Part shown: positions 9,881 through 21,318 of the stretch, one piece after another
Position numbering within the stretch: position 1 is the stretch's first letter
Layout: the number at the start of each line of letters is the position of its first letter
NCBI GenBank assembly: GCA_016490735.1
Contig: JAEMWC010000103.1
Span: 505,001-569,000, forward strand
Direction: 5' to 3'
Origin: Pachyseris speciosa
Lineage: Eukaryota; Cnidaria; Anthozoa; Scleractinia; Pachyseridae
Length of the DNA: 64,000 nucleotides
Translations under genes and position numbers: made by a program
The notes under the pieces: model-generated
The model's input: the letters and a program-made list of their open reading frames with translations, nothing else
Told to the model about the DNA's origin: nothing
Database searches by the model: none

Positions 9881-10462
9881 ATGCCTCCCAAGCGTTCCGG
9901 CGGGCTGATGCACCCTCTACAAGAGCCATTGAGGTGGCTCCAGCCACAGACCGCCCCCCCCCCCCCCCCCTTGGAGAAAGTCAAGGCGATTGGCAGCTTC
10001 CACGCTAGATACTGTTAGGTGTCAGATGGCCAATCCTTCGGATGTCTCTACTGCTTGCCAGGCTCCAGTTCAGCTCCCACCCACCTTAACCACGGATATC
10101 ATGCAAAGTTTAGCCTTTCTCCTCTTCACATCACCTAGCCTCACGATTGATTCAAGAGTGTCAGACAAGTCGAAGGCCAGGATATGGAACAACGAGTATT
10201 TCAAGTTTGGGGCTATCCTCATCAATCTGGTCCATATGAGCAGATACCAGGTTACATTAGCTAAGTCTAATACTGAGCAGTTGCCACCTTTATGTCTTGA
10301 GCCAGTAGCTAAATCCAACAGAATATCCACCATTGAAACATGGTTTTGTTGCTTCCATACTTTTGTAGGGGTGTACACTAGAAGATACTCTAAGTATGAG
10401 GCCCAGGCCCTCATGAAGTATGATGAGGTTGTACAGGACTTGGCAGCACGAGGTTTCAATTA
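9881..10462 (+). pseudogene. DIRS/Ngaro-like gag
   Basis: The frame opens with ATG at 9881 (MPPKRSGG), then shifts in a run of 13 or so C at 9954-9969 and continues to a TAA after GFN at 10460. The second part has the helical profile I associate with coral DIRS-like gag: KARIWNNEYFKFGAIL, then a W-based segment (IETWFCCFHTFVGVYTRR) and a closing YDEVVQDLAARGFN. Proposed role: structural protein of the retroelement particle. The family assignment leans on the RT and tyrosine recombinase downstream. Confidence 0.65.
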
Positions 10463-10499
10463 ACGCTTTTACAACGAAAATTCTTCATTTCTGAAGACA

Positions 10500-10815
10500 A
10501 ACGCTGCTGAGCCCTCATCATTCCGCCAACCGGTTAGCTCAGTGGTAGAGCACCGGACTACCGTGTGGGAGGTCGCGGGTTCAACTCCGGCCGGACCAAC
10601 GCTCAGGGTCTTTAAAATAATTGAGGAGAAAGTGCTGCCATTGTAATTACATCTGCAAACGGTTAGACTTTCTAGTCTTCTCGGATAAGGACGAAAAACC
10701 GTAGGTCCCGTCTCACAGCTCTCTCTCTCTGATCTGTTCTTGTGGGACGTTAAAGAACCCACATCACTGTTCGAAAAGAGAAGGGGACGTAGACCCCGGT
10801 GGTGTGGTCAACCTT
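10500..10815 (+). mobile_element. tRNA-derived SINE, full form
   Basis: tRNA-like head with A-box TAGCTCAGTGGTAG and B-box GGTTCAACTCC (10530-10602), followed by a conserved body with aaggacgaaaaaccgtaggt and gggacgttaaagaaccca. The body resembles the Nin-DC type deep SINE domain as I remember it. A shorter relative is at 14505. It splits gag from RT of the YR element. Confidence 0.8.
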
Positions 10816-11379
10816 CATGGGTTGTGGGAATGTGTGGGTTGGGGGGTGGGGGGCACCTTGCATGGGACGTAGGAGTCCCGTTCGTGCCTACCCCTACTGG
10901 GTAGTCCTATACCCAGTAAAAGCTATAGAGACGAATTCCCATGGAGTGGACTTCACTGGGAATTGTGGATGCGTGCTCAGCACTCCATTATTGGCAAGCC
11001 TTCATCAACCTCCGGGCGTCCAAAATTCAGCAAGCAACGTACCCCTAAGGGGTATTGCTTTAAATTTCATAGGGTTATAGAGTGTGCAGCGGCCTGTGCT
11101 TTTAAACACTTGTTTTATTAATGTAATGGCCCTCACCAGGCTAGTCGCTGTAATTTTCGTTCCCTAACTAAGAGCTCAGCCAGCCAGCCTCCCTCTGCCA
11201 AGTCCCAACCCCCCAAGCCCTATTCTGCCTACACCAGTAAATGTGGAAAAGTTAGCATACTCCTGCTACTGTAGAATTTCTTTCTGTTTTTTCCGATATG
11301 TTACCGTGGTATTCGAGAGTCTTCAGATGCTAAAAACTTAACTTCAGCCTTAGAAAATCCCGAAGCAATTTATATTAAA
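10816..11379. other. Noncoding or badly decayed stretch
   Basis: Lies between the SINE and the recognisable RT. It may hold decayed gag/RT sequence (from about 11300 the text resembles the start of RT) but I cannot support a gene. Confidence 0.4.
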
Positions 11380-11960
11380 CTTAAGAAGGAGCTTGATACA
11401 GGTTGCATAGGTGGACCATTTCATGCTTGTCCCTTTCACCCATTTGAATGTCCCCCTTGAGTGTTGTTCTCAAGAAGACCCCTGGGGAGTTCTGTCTGAT
11501 CCATCATCACTCCTACCCTAGGGGTTCCTCTGTTAATGATGGCATCTCTGCATACCACAGTAGTGTATCTTAGGCCGTTAGGGCTATACGTCCAGGATGT
11601 TTTTTGGCTAAGACAGATGTTAAGAATGCCTTTAGGATAATTCCTGTTCGCCCACACGACTGGTATGTGTTGGCAAGGGGTCTATTATTATGATCGATGT
11701 ATGCCCATGGGGTGCTCTAGTAGGTGCAAAACCTTCAAGACATTTAGCACTGTCTTGGAATGGTTTGCACATTTCCAAATTAAAGATTAGTCACATAATT
11801 CATTTACATGATGATTTTCTCATTATTGCCCCTTCTCAGGCTTTATGGCACAATCAGTTGAATTTATTCCTGGATCTTTGTTCTTATCTTGGCATTCCCA
11901 TGGCACCAGAAAATACATGTGGCTCAGCTACTTTGCTCTTTGAGGCCCAGTAGCCACTGG
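11380..11960 (+). pseudogene. DIRS-like reverse transcriptase
   Basis: Scattered through three plus frames. Pieces in order: LKKELDTGCIGGPF (about 11380), an RT finger region, YYYDRCMPMGCSS with the primer-contact segment (about 11685-11720), and HLHDDFLIIAPS (about 11800), which stands for the Y-x-D-D box with His in place of Tyr and Leu-His before DD. It ends LCSYLGIPMAPENTCG. The order and wording are typical of DIRS-like elements. Many indels; inactive. Confidence 0.8.
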
Positions 11961-11969
11961 ATAACGTAC

Positions 11970-12390
11970 ATAAGTGCCTCAGCACCATATCCCACTTTCT
12001 TACGCGCAAGAAGGTGAAATTGAAGGAAATTGCACTACCGGGGCTTTAGGTTTTGGGGCCATTTTTGGGAATAAATGGTGCTATGGGAGGTGGCCTGATG
12101 GTTGGTCTGGCTTGAATATTGCAATTTTGCAATTTTACCCAATTGTTCTTAGTTTGTATTTGTGGTGCAGTGAGATGCGTAACCACTGTTTTCTTTTCTT
12201 TACTGACAACAAAACCTTTGTTCATGTTATTAACAAGCAGTCATGCAAGGACAAAGGATTGATGTTTTTTGTCAGGAAATTGGTACTAGTCTGTTTGCAA
12301 AATAACACACTTTTGTTTGAGGTGTCCATAACACTCTAGCAGATTCTTTATCTCGATCACAGGTGGAGAAATTCAGGTGTTTGGCACCAG
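11970..12390 (+). pseudogene. DIRS-like RNase H
   Basis: Follows RT. Contains FGAIFGNKWCYGRWPDGW and LFFTDNKTFVHVINKQSC; the latter holds the TDN segment of the RNase H active site. The frame ends at 12339 and the next piece (LADSLSRSQVEKF-like) is in another frame. Confidence 0.75.
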
Positions 12391-12399
12391 CTTACCTGG

Positions 12400-12812
12400 A
12401 CCATAATCCAACAGACATCCCGGTCAATCTGCAGCCTCAGAATTGGCACCCATAGTTTCAACATTATTAAAGTCCAGTCTTCGTCCCTCTTACATACCTA
12501 CCTACCTGTTGTGATACGTCGTCAGAGCTCTTTTTGTCCTGTAGACAATTTGTTGCAATGTTTGTCTCTAAGGGGCAGTAAACCTGGGCCCCTCTTTGTT
12601 TTGGTAGATGGTTTGCCAGTTGGATATTCGAGCTTTTTGCATTCCATGGCCATTAAGTATTGCGGTCTTGAGGCATCCTGCTACAAGGGGCATAGCTTTC
12701 GCAGTGGGGCTCACTTCTCATGCTGCAGATTCCAGAATTTCGTATACACAGATTAGGGCATTGGGGCGTTGGAAATCCAATGCATTTCTGAAGTATACTT
12801 GTATACCTTAAT
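12400..12812 (+). pseudogene. DIRS-like tyrosine recombinase
   Basis: The C-terminal catalytic half is visible. GHSFRSGA (about 12692) carries the H-x-x-R motif, and after a one-base frame change IRALGRWKSNAFLKY (about 12745-12790) carries the terminal nucleophile Tyr. Tyrosine recombinases of DIRS/Ngaro elements integrate circular cDNA without target duplication. The first catalytic Arg is not clear in the decayed N-terminal part. Confidence 0.85.
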
Positions 12813-12842
12813 TACCTTCTTAACTGGTAATCCATTCTGATC

Positions 12843-13090
12843 AACTGCTTGCGAGGGCAGCAGTTATCATTAGCTGGAATTTTTCTGTTTTTTGTATTTT
12901 GGACTGACTTGCAGGGGCAGCAGTCATTTACCTTTCATAGTTTGGTTTTGTTTATTGTCTCAGGAAATTTAGTTACAGTTAACTGTTTTAGCATACTCAG
13001 CGCTTAGCTGGGGTAGGTGCTGCTCTTATCAGTTTGGATTTTTGTGTTTACTAACGGGAGATTGACCTGCATGGGCGGCAGTCTCCTTTC
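12843..13090 (+). repeat. Four spaced hairpins after the recombinase
   Basis: AACTGCT...AGCAGTT (12843-12866), GACTG...CAGTC (12902-12925), AGCGC...GTGCT (12999-13021) and GGAGATTG...CAGTCTCC (13057-13086). Loops share a TGC-x-x-GGGC-like core. Stem sequences differ while pairing is kept. Confidence 0.65.
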
Positions 13091-14500
13091 ATTGCATATC
13101 TCTCTACCCTTATTCATAGTTATTGTGATTTAATTGTAGTATACTAAGGTCATACAGAGCTGCCCAGCCGGGGTGAAAGTTCCATTGCTTCTTTTCTTTT
13201 TTGGGTGCTGCATTTCCCTTGGATGGGGCGAGCATCATCCTTGCTTTGCATTATGATGCTTTTGGCGTTTTGGTTGCCCTCACCTTTACTGGGCCAGTTA
13301 AAACTTCATCGTAAAGTATCAGATAACTTGAAGAAAAGAGAATTATTTTATTAAAGCGGCTATGGACTTTGTTCATAGCCATTTAACTCCATGTTGTGTT
13401 TGCAAATTCCTTTATTTGGGCCCAGTAAACTAGCTTCGGGTAATGCAGCACTGCCTTAATTATATCAGTGGGCAGAGAGGAAAAGCATAAAGGTTATTTC
13501 TAATTTTTATGGATTTTACCGTGTTTAAATAAAGAACATTCTATTCTTCTTTTCTTCTATTCTATAACTATCATTGTAATTACTGATAATTTTAGTCTCT
13601 GAACAATGAGATGTAACATTGTCGAAATTACTTGACAAATACTACATGCGAAGGTGAGCTAATGCTGTAATGTTTAGGCGTTATGACCAGGTCAGTGAAT
13701 GCTCTTCTTTGAGCTAGCTAGAGGGGACTAATTGAGAATTAACCTCCAACTTCTTCTCCTTGAGTACAGGTTTGCTTCGTGCCGACAGTCCTTTATACTG
13801 ATATAAAATACCTTTTACCTCAATATCGGAAGAACAGAAAAACTGCAATTCAACTTAAAATATAAATCAATCATTTGCTTGGACTTTTTCGGGCCTGAGC
13901 TGCCAAAAATTTTTCTTCCTCTTCCTCTTTCAGCTGATCTGTGCTGTTAATTACTTCCAGAGTCTTCAAAAGTGCTGCAGAGACATTCCTTGTGTCCAGA
14001 GGATGACATCATGAAGAGTTCCAGGGTCACCAAGTTGGGAAGATATCCAAAAATAAAACGTAAGTTTTCTTGTCTTGGCGATCTCTCGTGAAATCTTGTT
14101 TGTTCGTCCAGTCACGGCGAACCCGCTCAAAAGAAAGTTACAAGTTAAAACTTGTGAGAACTTTGAAACTTTAGAAGACTGAAATTACTCAAGTGAAGAA
14201 CTTTTTTTTAAAGAAATTGTGTGTTTCTTGACTGAAATGTATTTTGAGGGAGGACTGCTGTAGCTGCTTATCTCCTCGAGGCAAGACCGTTTCTGTTTCG
14301 GAACGTGATATATAGTAAGGAAGACTGCGCACGTGCCACGTCTGTAATAATCTACTAACACTAATGAGGCTTTTGAAGAAGACAGTTAATTGATAAAAAT
14401 TAACAACTGAGTAAAAATACTTGATGAAATTGATACGACGCAGCCCAAGGCATCAACGCATCCCCCGCATGCGAAAATAAAATTAAGACAACAATACCAT
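13091..14500. other. No gene recognised
   Basis: 3' part of the YR element may extend to about 13500 (a further gggcagc-like motif near 13150-13230). On the minus strand at about 14040-13968 a short frame (HDVILWTQGMSLQHF then stop) resembles a terminal segment I have seen in coral predicted proteins; too short to call. Confidence 0.4.
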
Positions 14501-14504
14501 GTTC

Positions 14505-14765
14505 ACCACCGCCGACCGGTTCATAGCTCTGTTGGTAGAGCACCGGACTACCGTGCGGGAGGTCGCGGGTTCAAACCCCGGCCGGACCAACACTCAGGAC
14601 TTTTAAGGATTCTGTGGGACGTTAAAGAACCCACACACTGTTCGAAAAGAGTAGGGGACGTAGTTCCCGGTGTGGTGGTCTATCTCTCATCTGATGGTTG
14701 GATTGGTAAATTTTCGGAGAAATTAGCTCTATAAGCTGTACTCTAAAATCGGAGGGTAAATAAAG
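14505..14765 (+). mobile_element. tRNA-derived SINE, shortened form
   Basis: Same head as 10530-10602 (A-box ATAGCTCTGTTGGTAG, B-box GGTTCAAACCC), but the central block (about 75 bp with ccgtaggtcccg) is missing. It runs into the tetranucleotide repeat. Confidence 0.8.
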
Positions 14766-14885
14766 TATATGTATGTATGTATGTATGTATGTATGCATGC
14801 ATGTATGTATGTATGTATGTATGTATGTATGTATGTATGTATGTATGTATGTATGTATGTATGTATGTATGTATGTATGCATGCA
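14766..14885. repeat. TATG/TGCA microsatellite
   Basis: About 28 tetranucleotide units with two GCAT interruptions. Frames across it (YIHTYIHT) are artefacts. Confidence 0.95.
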
Positions 14886-15139
14886 AAGAAAAAGTGAGGG
14901 TGTTATGGTGACACTGAGGGTAGTATAAATTTGCATAATATTCGTGTTGCCACAACACTAGACGAGTGTAAATGGAACAAGAAATTCTGCGAGAATTAGA
15001 AGCGGCCTTTTTGACCACCCGAGCCGGATTAATGCACAGGATAAGTTCAAGTTGATCGTAATTCAATTTTTGTCACCTTTCAGTTGGCATGACAGTCAAT
15101 TCGTCACTCTGAATGATAAAGAATTTTAAATTCGACAGG

Positions 15140-15245
15140 GTTTTGGTGGCCTAATGGGTTAGTGCGCTCTTTTTGTACTGTAATGGCAGCTTAGGGTCGG
15201 TGGTTCAAGCCTCAACAGAGTGAACTTTTTTTTTTCTTTGATCTT
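15140..15245 (+). mobile_element. SINE-like tRNA head with poly-T tail
   Basis: TGGCCTAATGGGTTAG (A box) and GGTGGTTCAAGCC (B box), followed by a long T-rich tail. Confidence 0.6.
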
Positions 15246-16117
15246 CTTTTTTTTTCTATTCCTTTTCACTTGTTTTTCTTTTTTCTTTTGTCAACGCTTA
15301 AGCTGCAAACCTATTTTGCAATTTAACACGAAAAAGTACTGAACCGATTCTATGGATATTCGCTACGCGAGAAACCAACGCCAGCCGAGGCTTGACAAAA
15401 CACTGGCACTTCGATTTGTTTGACAAATTTCAAAGAAAGCGAAGAATTTGGTATAAATCTGAGTCTTCGATCCGTTGACCAGTTTCTCGACGATAACCGA
15501 TATCTCAACAGTACTAAGGTATGTTCAAACAACGCTACGCAAAAGAGCTGTATTTCACTTCCGGTTTTGAACCATCACTAGTACTTCCGCTATTGCACCA
15601 TCACTAACTCGGTCAATATTTCGGGTCAAAAGGAACGCTCAAATAAATTCATTTCCTATAATTCTAACTAAACATTTCTTTTTGAAAGGATTTCGCCATT
15701 TCCGACTCTGACCCCTGTATTTTCTGGCCACCAAAATCTACAAGTTCAGTTTAAAAACATTTACGGTCTTCCGAATAGCTTTAGTTAAGTCATCGGTGTT
15801 GTGAAATACTGCTCAAAATAAAAGCTTTCAAATAAATTCCTTTCCTACTGGATGTACATCAGAGTAATTCAATTCTGACAAAACATTTCTTTCCTCTGTA
15901 ACCCCTGAGCATTGAAAGGCTTTTAACGAGACGATGCGTGACCGACCTAATGACTTTATTTACTACAAAATTCTCTAGGAACCGGTTGGGATCTGAAAGT
16001 CGCGAGTTCAACTCCGATCGCCGCTATTAGAAAACTTCTTTCTTTACTTTATGTAAATGTTTCTTCCTCTGGCCGAGAGGGGCACGGGCCTCTCGGCGGA
16101 CACCACGACGAAAAATA
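15246..16117. other. No gene recognised
   Basis: A partial tRNA-like piece with B box GAGTTCAACTCC lies at about 15995-16025. A perfect-arm hairpin around cctctggccgagaggggc and gggcctctcggc is near 16065-16105. Confidence 0.4.
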
Positions 16118-16370
16118 ACCACAAAAAAAAAAAAAAAAAAAAAAAATTTGGGTATTACTAATACACCAATTTAGTGTTAAGTAACACTAAATAGGTGTAA
16201 ACGAGATATATAATGTACAATACCTTATTGGTGTTTTCTTACACTGCCTCCATGTAAAAAAAAACTCTACAAGGAATCAAACACCATATGTATGTATATT
16301 TACACGAATTTGTGTAAATGTGTTAACTTCAGTGTTAATTAGCACCGAATAAGTGTCATAAGAGCTCGTA
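16118..16370. repeat. Poly-A then ACACC/GGTGT palindrome repeat
   Basis: A 27-bp A run is followed by closely spaced short palindromes such as taacactaaataggtgta and acaccaatttagtgtt. The same style of repeat is found at 32375-32755. Confidence 0.65.
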
Positions 16371-17070
16371 AGGCTATAAAATTTTTGAGCACTGCGAATT
16401 CCTTTCAAAGAGTGTTGTTAAAGAATATTTGATGTCATAAATTGGTACAGGGTAAAAAGTTGAGTAACGGTTACATTTTAAATTATGTTGGCAGATGGGG
16501 GCGTGTGCATGTGCATGTAAGAAATAAATTATTTCAAACCAACGCAAGACATTTTCACACTGATTCTCAGTTGCCATCAGAAAGCTGAGCAGCTGGCTAT
16601 TTAAAGAGCGTAGAGACAGTTCTCGGACAGTTCATTACTACAGAAGGCAAATCCCGTGAATGGAAGGATAATATAAGGACAAATTTAGTGGCTGGAGACC
16701 GGGATGTAGAACGTAGTGAATACATCATACTCCTCTATGCAATCAATCTTAAGAACCGCTATAGCTGAAGAAAATAAAACTAGTCCTTGTTTTTATGACA
16801 GTGTTAACGAAAGGTTTGTAAAAGAGAAAATTCTCATGAGTCGCCACAGTTCTGTCACCTCCTCATTCTCGAAAGGTCGTGGATTCACCGGAGACTCGGA
16901 CAGACTGGGAATGAATGAGCTGTTTTGGTCAGCAGTTGTAGTACTGCGCACTCTCTTTTTGATCGTTTCGATCGTTACTTCTGGCGGGAGCGATTCTGGC
17001 GGGATTTCATGCTCATGTCGTTCAGTTTTAGCTTAAATTTATGGCTCAGAACAAGAACATGTGGATAAAT
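16371..17070. other. No gene recognised
   Basis: A plus frame of 106 codons at 16716-17036 lacks any recognisable domain; treated as chance. Confidence 0.4.
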
Positions 17071-18215
17071 TCTGTCTTAAGAGCCGCTGCCTGTAAATAT
17101 CAAACATCGTCCGACAGTTCAAAAAATTCGACCTCCATTTTATTTCATTAAAAGAATCCCTATATAGAGCTATTTTCGAAAATGGAGTTAAAAAGTTGCA
17201 GCAAATTTCATTTTTTAAGAAATCGAACAATGTTTAATTTCGCCGAGATGGCGGCTCGGCACCACCCCAAAATCAGCGAATTTTGCGAATGTTGAGCAGC
17301 CTCGCAAAGCAATAAAAGCAAAACAAATGAAACCCTGTTTTATATCTCGTAAAAGTATACTATCTGGGCTTCTAAGAAAAGGTATCTTTACTTTGTCTTC
17401 GGCTTTTCCAAAAATTTTACAGGACCCCATATGAGCCCATTCTAGAACAAAGTCGTTTCTAATAAATTTTACTCTAGATCCAAGGGCAAAAATCTCAGCT
17501 GGTGCGCATTATTTTTCCAATAAAAATACTTTCTAGTGATTCTTAGCCTTTCATTTCTAACATAAAAAAAATCTACCGGCGGCCCGGGAATACTCAGTTT
17601 TTGGGAAAACCAAACGTCCAAGCCATTTTCAGTCTTGCGACGTGGCGTACTTTTCAAATTTCAGTGCGTGTCAAGAAAGAAAACATTTAAAATTACTTGC
17701 CCTGATTTGTTTTAAAATTTCTTAAGCCATTTATCATAACAAAAAATAGCCGAGAGAAGTGATATTCTCTGTCGTACCTTGCATTATCTTGATAAATTCT
17801 AGAATTCAAGCCTCTCAGTCTTTATGGAACACGCATTAGCGCGTGACAGTGCTGGCGTGACACGTTCATTCGCTGTGATTTCCACTAAACTAAATTTACG
17901 AAAATCATGCAATATTTACTATTGGTTATCGCTTGCTAGGTTTCTTAATGTTGAGGATTCAAAAGAGTCTAATATTTTAGGTCTTCAGCTCTTTAATGTT
18001 TGTATATTTGTAGTTGCTAACTGCGACATTGCCTATTTTCCCAACGAAGTTATATTTAGCAAATGAAACTAAATAAGCATAACATGTCACCGTTTATGAG
18101 AACGGAGAAAATAAAAGAATATACCTTGAAATGCAATGAATTCAGTTGATTATTTGCTAGATTTCTTCAAGTTGGGAGTTTTTTTGTTTTCCATATCTTA
18201 TATTTTCCCTGCTAT
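17071..18215 (+). repeat. Left long inverted repeat arm
   Basis: Matches the reverse complement of 24280-25456. Clear anchors are ttaagagccgctgcc at 17078, ttagcgcgtgacagtgct at 17835 and ctagatttcttcaagtt near 18158. Confidence 0.8.
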
Positions 18216-18408
18216 TAAGCTCGCTAATTAACATTTAGTAACCAATTACAGTGTCGGTAGTAAAACTACATAAAAATGCAATCTTTGACTCGAGTAAACT
18301 ATGCACCAATTGCACTTCACTGTTTGATCTAAGTATAGCTCAAGCAGTAGGTTTTACGCAAATAATAGCGTGCAATAACTGGCAGGCGGTAAAATCCGGT
18401 GATCCCGG

Positions 18409-18493
18409 TTTTTTGTTTTTGTTTTTGTTTTGTTTTTGTTTTTTTTGTTTGTTTTGTTTTGGTCTGTTTTATGTTTTTTTTTTTTTTTTTTGG
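18409..18493. repeat. TTTTG / poly-T low complexity
   Basis: T-rich simple sequence, including a TTTTTG-type repeat and an 18-base T run. Frames across it are artefacts. Confidence 0.9.
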
Positions 18494-18751
18494 TGCAAGA
18501 AGTAGAATATAACTCAGAACAGAAGCGAACTCCATTTCAAATGAGAAACTATCAAAGAAATAACTGGACTTGTCTCCAGCTCATCCACTGCAGGAGCACA
18601 GGACAACAGCTTCCTTGAGTGCCTGTTCATAGGGGCCCCTGCGGCGAAGGGATTGGGCGTGGCCTAGTCCGAGCTCCAGGCACAGCTTCGCCATCATGCT
18701 AATTGTTAGTTTTTTTAGGCCTTCATTGTGAACCAGTTGGCATACGTCATA

Positions 18752-19023
18752 TTAGTCAAAGACAATCGGGTGTTGCAGATTAATATTTCGCTTGACATTT
18801 GTTCTCGCCTCGTCGAAATTGCTCTCTTCTACGGTAGCATTGACGTCCTCTTCCTGGATCTCTCCATCATCCACCTGATGTCTGGACTCCACCGCAAGCC
18901 GTGAGAAGAATGCTGCTATCTGGGTTGGCATGAGGAACTCTTCTATTCTGAACAGACGTTCCTCTCTTTCATCGCGTGTTCTACGCATGCCTTTAGCGAC
19001 CTTCTCTGGATCTTGTTTGTTAC
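18752..19023 (-). pseudogene. Last exon of decayed family gene
   Basis: Acceptor TGTACAG at 19024. Reads DPEKVAKGMRRTRDE, then IEEFLMPTQIAAFFSRLAVE, and ends HPIVFD before a stop at 18752. This closing segment is a conserved end in the family as I remember it. Confidence 0.65.
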
Positions 19024-19488
19024 CTGTACAACAGGTAATAAATATATGTAAGCATTACGAGCACTGATTCGAGTCAGTGCTCTTCCTTAAATAACGTTTC
19101 TTTTACTTTCCCTTTGTATGTGATTTTGTTTGTAAGCGTTCCTAAACATAGGTATTTGGCAATTGCATGTAACTGGTATTTAGTTTTTTTTATCTGTTTT
19201 CTAATGCTGTATCATGACTCCACAAGTGACAGCTTTAATTATTATCGTGTTTAAATAGAAGACATTGCATTGCATTGTATTGTAATAGCACCCCAATTCT
19301 CTCCCGAACAAGCGCCCCTCATCGAGGTACCAAAAGGTAAAATAAGCATCACGTGCACGGTTTCCTTTGCTGGGATCAGACAGAGACTAGGGCAAACATT
19401 TCAGTACAATGTAAAGCAAGAATACATGCATGTGTAGCTATGACAACGTGTAACGGTGGATACAATGCTTTCTATAACATTTCATTAC

Positions 19489-19953
19489 CTGAGGTAATTC
19501 CAATATTGAATTTGGAGGTCATGTAGGCTTTCTCTTTCTCGCTAAACCTTCCCCCTCTCCTGGATTCCTTCAGTGCCCATCCCTTTACTTTAGGTAGGGT
19601 ATTGACAGATGACGATTGCGCAACACCACACGACAGGGTCGGAATGGCCCCAATTCCTTCCTCTAGGCGTCTCGCGTACTCTTCCATGCTTACGTCTAGA
19701 AATGTCTTACACTTGGCCTCAAGGGAACAAGCCTCCAGAAAAAGGTAGCGCTCTAATCCCGATACACGCTGGAATACTCTGACGCAGCAATCTACAGGAC
19801 AGGAGAATAGCTGGCTGCTGTAGTCCAGTGGCTGTTCTTCTAAGGCATCGTCTCGGTCCACTGTACGATCAAGTTGTTTGGCCGGCAGATTGCCAACACG
19901 CCTGAAGCCCGTACCCTTTGAGAACGGTTCGTCAACCCATCGGTAGTTCTCCT
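19489..19953 (-). pseudogene. Exon with degenerate C2H2 finger
   Basis: Acceptor TATGTAG, donor CAG/GTAATG. Reads C-P-V-D-C-C-V-R-V-F-Q-R-V-S-G-L-E-R-Y near 19835-19780: Cys pair and hydrophobic core of a C2H2 finger are present, but the first His is Tyr. Confidence 0.65.
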
Positions 19954-20080
19954 CTACATACAAAAAACAAACAAAACTATGTTCATGTGGCTTCTTTTTT
20001 TGGAAAAGAAGGAAAACAAAACAAAAAAAAGCAAAACAAAACAAACAAAAAAACATGTTTTATTTCGCAGGATAACGTAC

Positions 20081-21050
20081 CTCTTCGAGAACTCTTGACC
20101 TGGACCGTCTTTCCTTTTCCAACTCCATAAGCTCGCCAGGCAATTATACGCCCGTTTACAAATTGAAAGTTATTGAGCTTGTTAACAGAGGTAATTTTTG
20201 GATTGTTCTTGATCGCTAGATAATGAACTGGAAGTAGCAACTACGACTCGGACACCCTCAAGCCCTCCATGAGACAAAAGCGCCGCCTTCATTTCGTCCA
20301 CTGTAGTCACGTCATGGCCTTTGTTAATGTATACGCGGATGTGACTCTTGCATCGCGCTGCTAGACAATCTGCCGCGCCTTGGGGATCACTGAAATCGAT
20401 CTGCTTAATCTGGACGCCAGTTGACTTTTCGATGATGTCCGCAGCCAGGATGGTGGAATTCGAGTGATAACACCCAGCGTTGTCTTGACGCAAGTATACC
20501 ATTGAGATGCTGGTGTCTTCGTCCTTGATTGTCTTCAGGATATGCTGCCAGATGTGAACTACTGTTAGACTGTCCTGTGCGGAAGACTGCATCAGATGAA
20601 CAAAGGACTGCGACTGAAGGGTACCCTCTATCTTGCTGAAAACAACAGCAATATGCCAGGACATACCCCGCTTTCCAAACCAGTCCTGCTAGGACTCTCT
20701 GTATCGTTGGGGAATAAACTTCATTGCCCAGTCACTAGCAATCAATGCAGAGTGTTCGTCTAATTCGTTTATTGCATCTAAGCGAGCCTGGTCTTGATGC
20801 ACAGATCTTAGTTGGTGTGATTTCCAGGAACGTATAGCATTGATAGATATCTTGCAAATATACGACGCCTCGTCTTTATCCTCTTCGCTGTGGAACTCTG
20901 CGTCATGGACCAGATTCTCTATACGGACGGGTACGTTAATCAGGGCTTCGCACTGGCTGCATCTCTCATCATGCTGATGATCGCACTCTTGACTGAAGTC
21001 TGCGTCGGATGGATCACTCAAAGCGTGTACACTGCAATGTTCCGCCACTT
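20081..21050 (-). pseudogene. Exon with putative DDE segment, stop and frameshift
   Basis: Donor AGAG/GTACGT at 20080. Contains ASDWAMKFIPQRYRES, then TAG (20689-20691), then the frame resumes without shift (FGKRGMSWHIAVVF). YLRQDNAGCYH lies at about 20490-20460 and VDEMKAALLSHGG near 20300. A one-base shift at about 20220 moves the last 45 codons (NNFQFVNGRIIAWRAYGVGKG) to another frame. The 5' acceptor is unclear. Confidence 0.65.
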
Positions 21051-21318
21051 AACTATTGCTGCTAACATGTACATGTAATCATAACAACACACAGTACTGT
21101 TACCTACTAAGGTTGTTTTCCACACGGAAGAAGGGTTATACACCCGAAACGTCTGTGTTGTTAGACAATTTTGACACTTCTTGATAATTGTTACTTGCAA
21201 TATCAACTCAATCTTTTTTTACTACCAAGTGTCATGCATCTCCTACGACTTTTTAGTCTATTTATTTGATGTTACCTACTATAATACAGGATTGGTACAG
21301 CTGCATGTGACCACGTAC

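Noticed and set aside
10530..10602. Functional tRNA gene
   Set aside because: A and B boxes are good but the anticodon stem does not pair; the conserved SINE body follows directly.
13968..14040. Terminal exon of a coral gene on the minus strand (HDVILWTQGMSLQHF)
   Set aside because: Too short, no acceptor visible, and similarity rests on memory only.
14622..15066. HTYIHTYI repeat protein on the minus strand
   Set aside because: Translation of the TATG microsatellite.
16716..17036. 106-codon protein
   Set aside because: No recognisable domain, no second copy, and a low-complexity end.
18329..18535. Lys/Thr/Gln-rich protein on the minus strand
   Set aside because: Translation of T-rich simple sequence.
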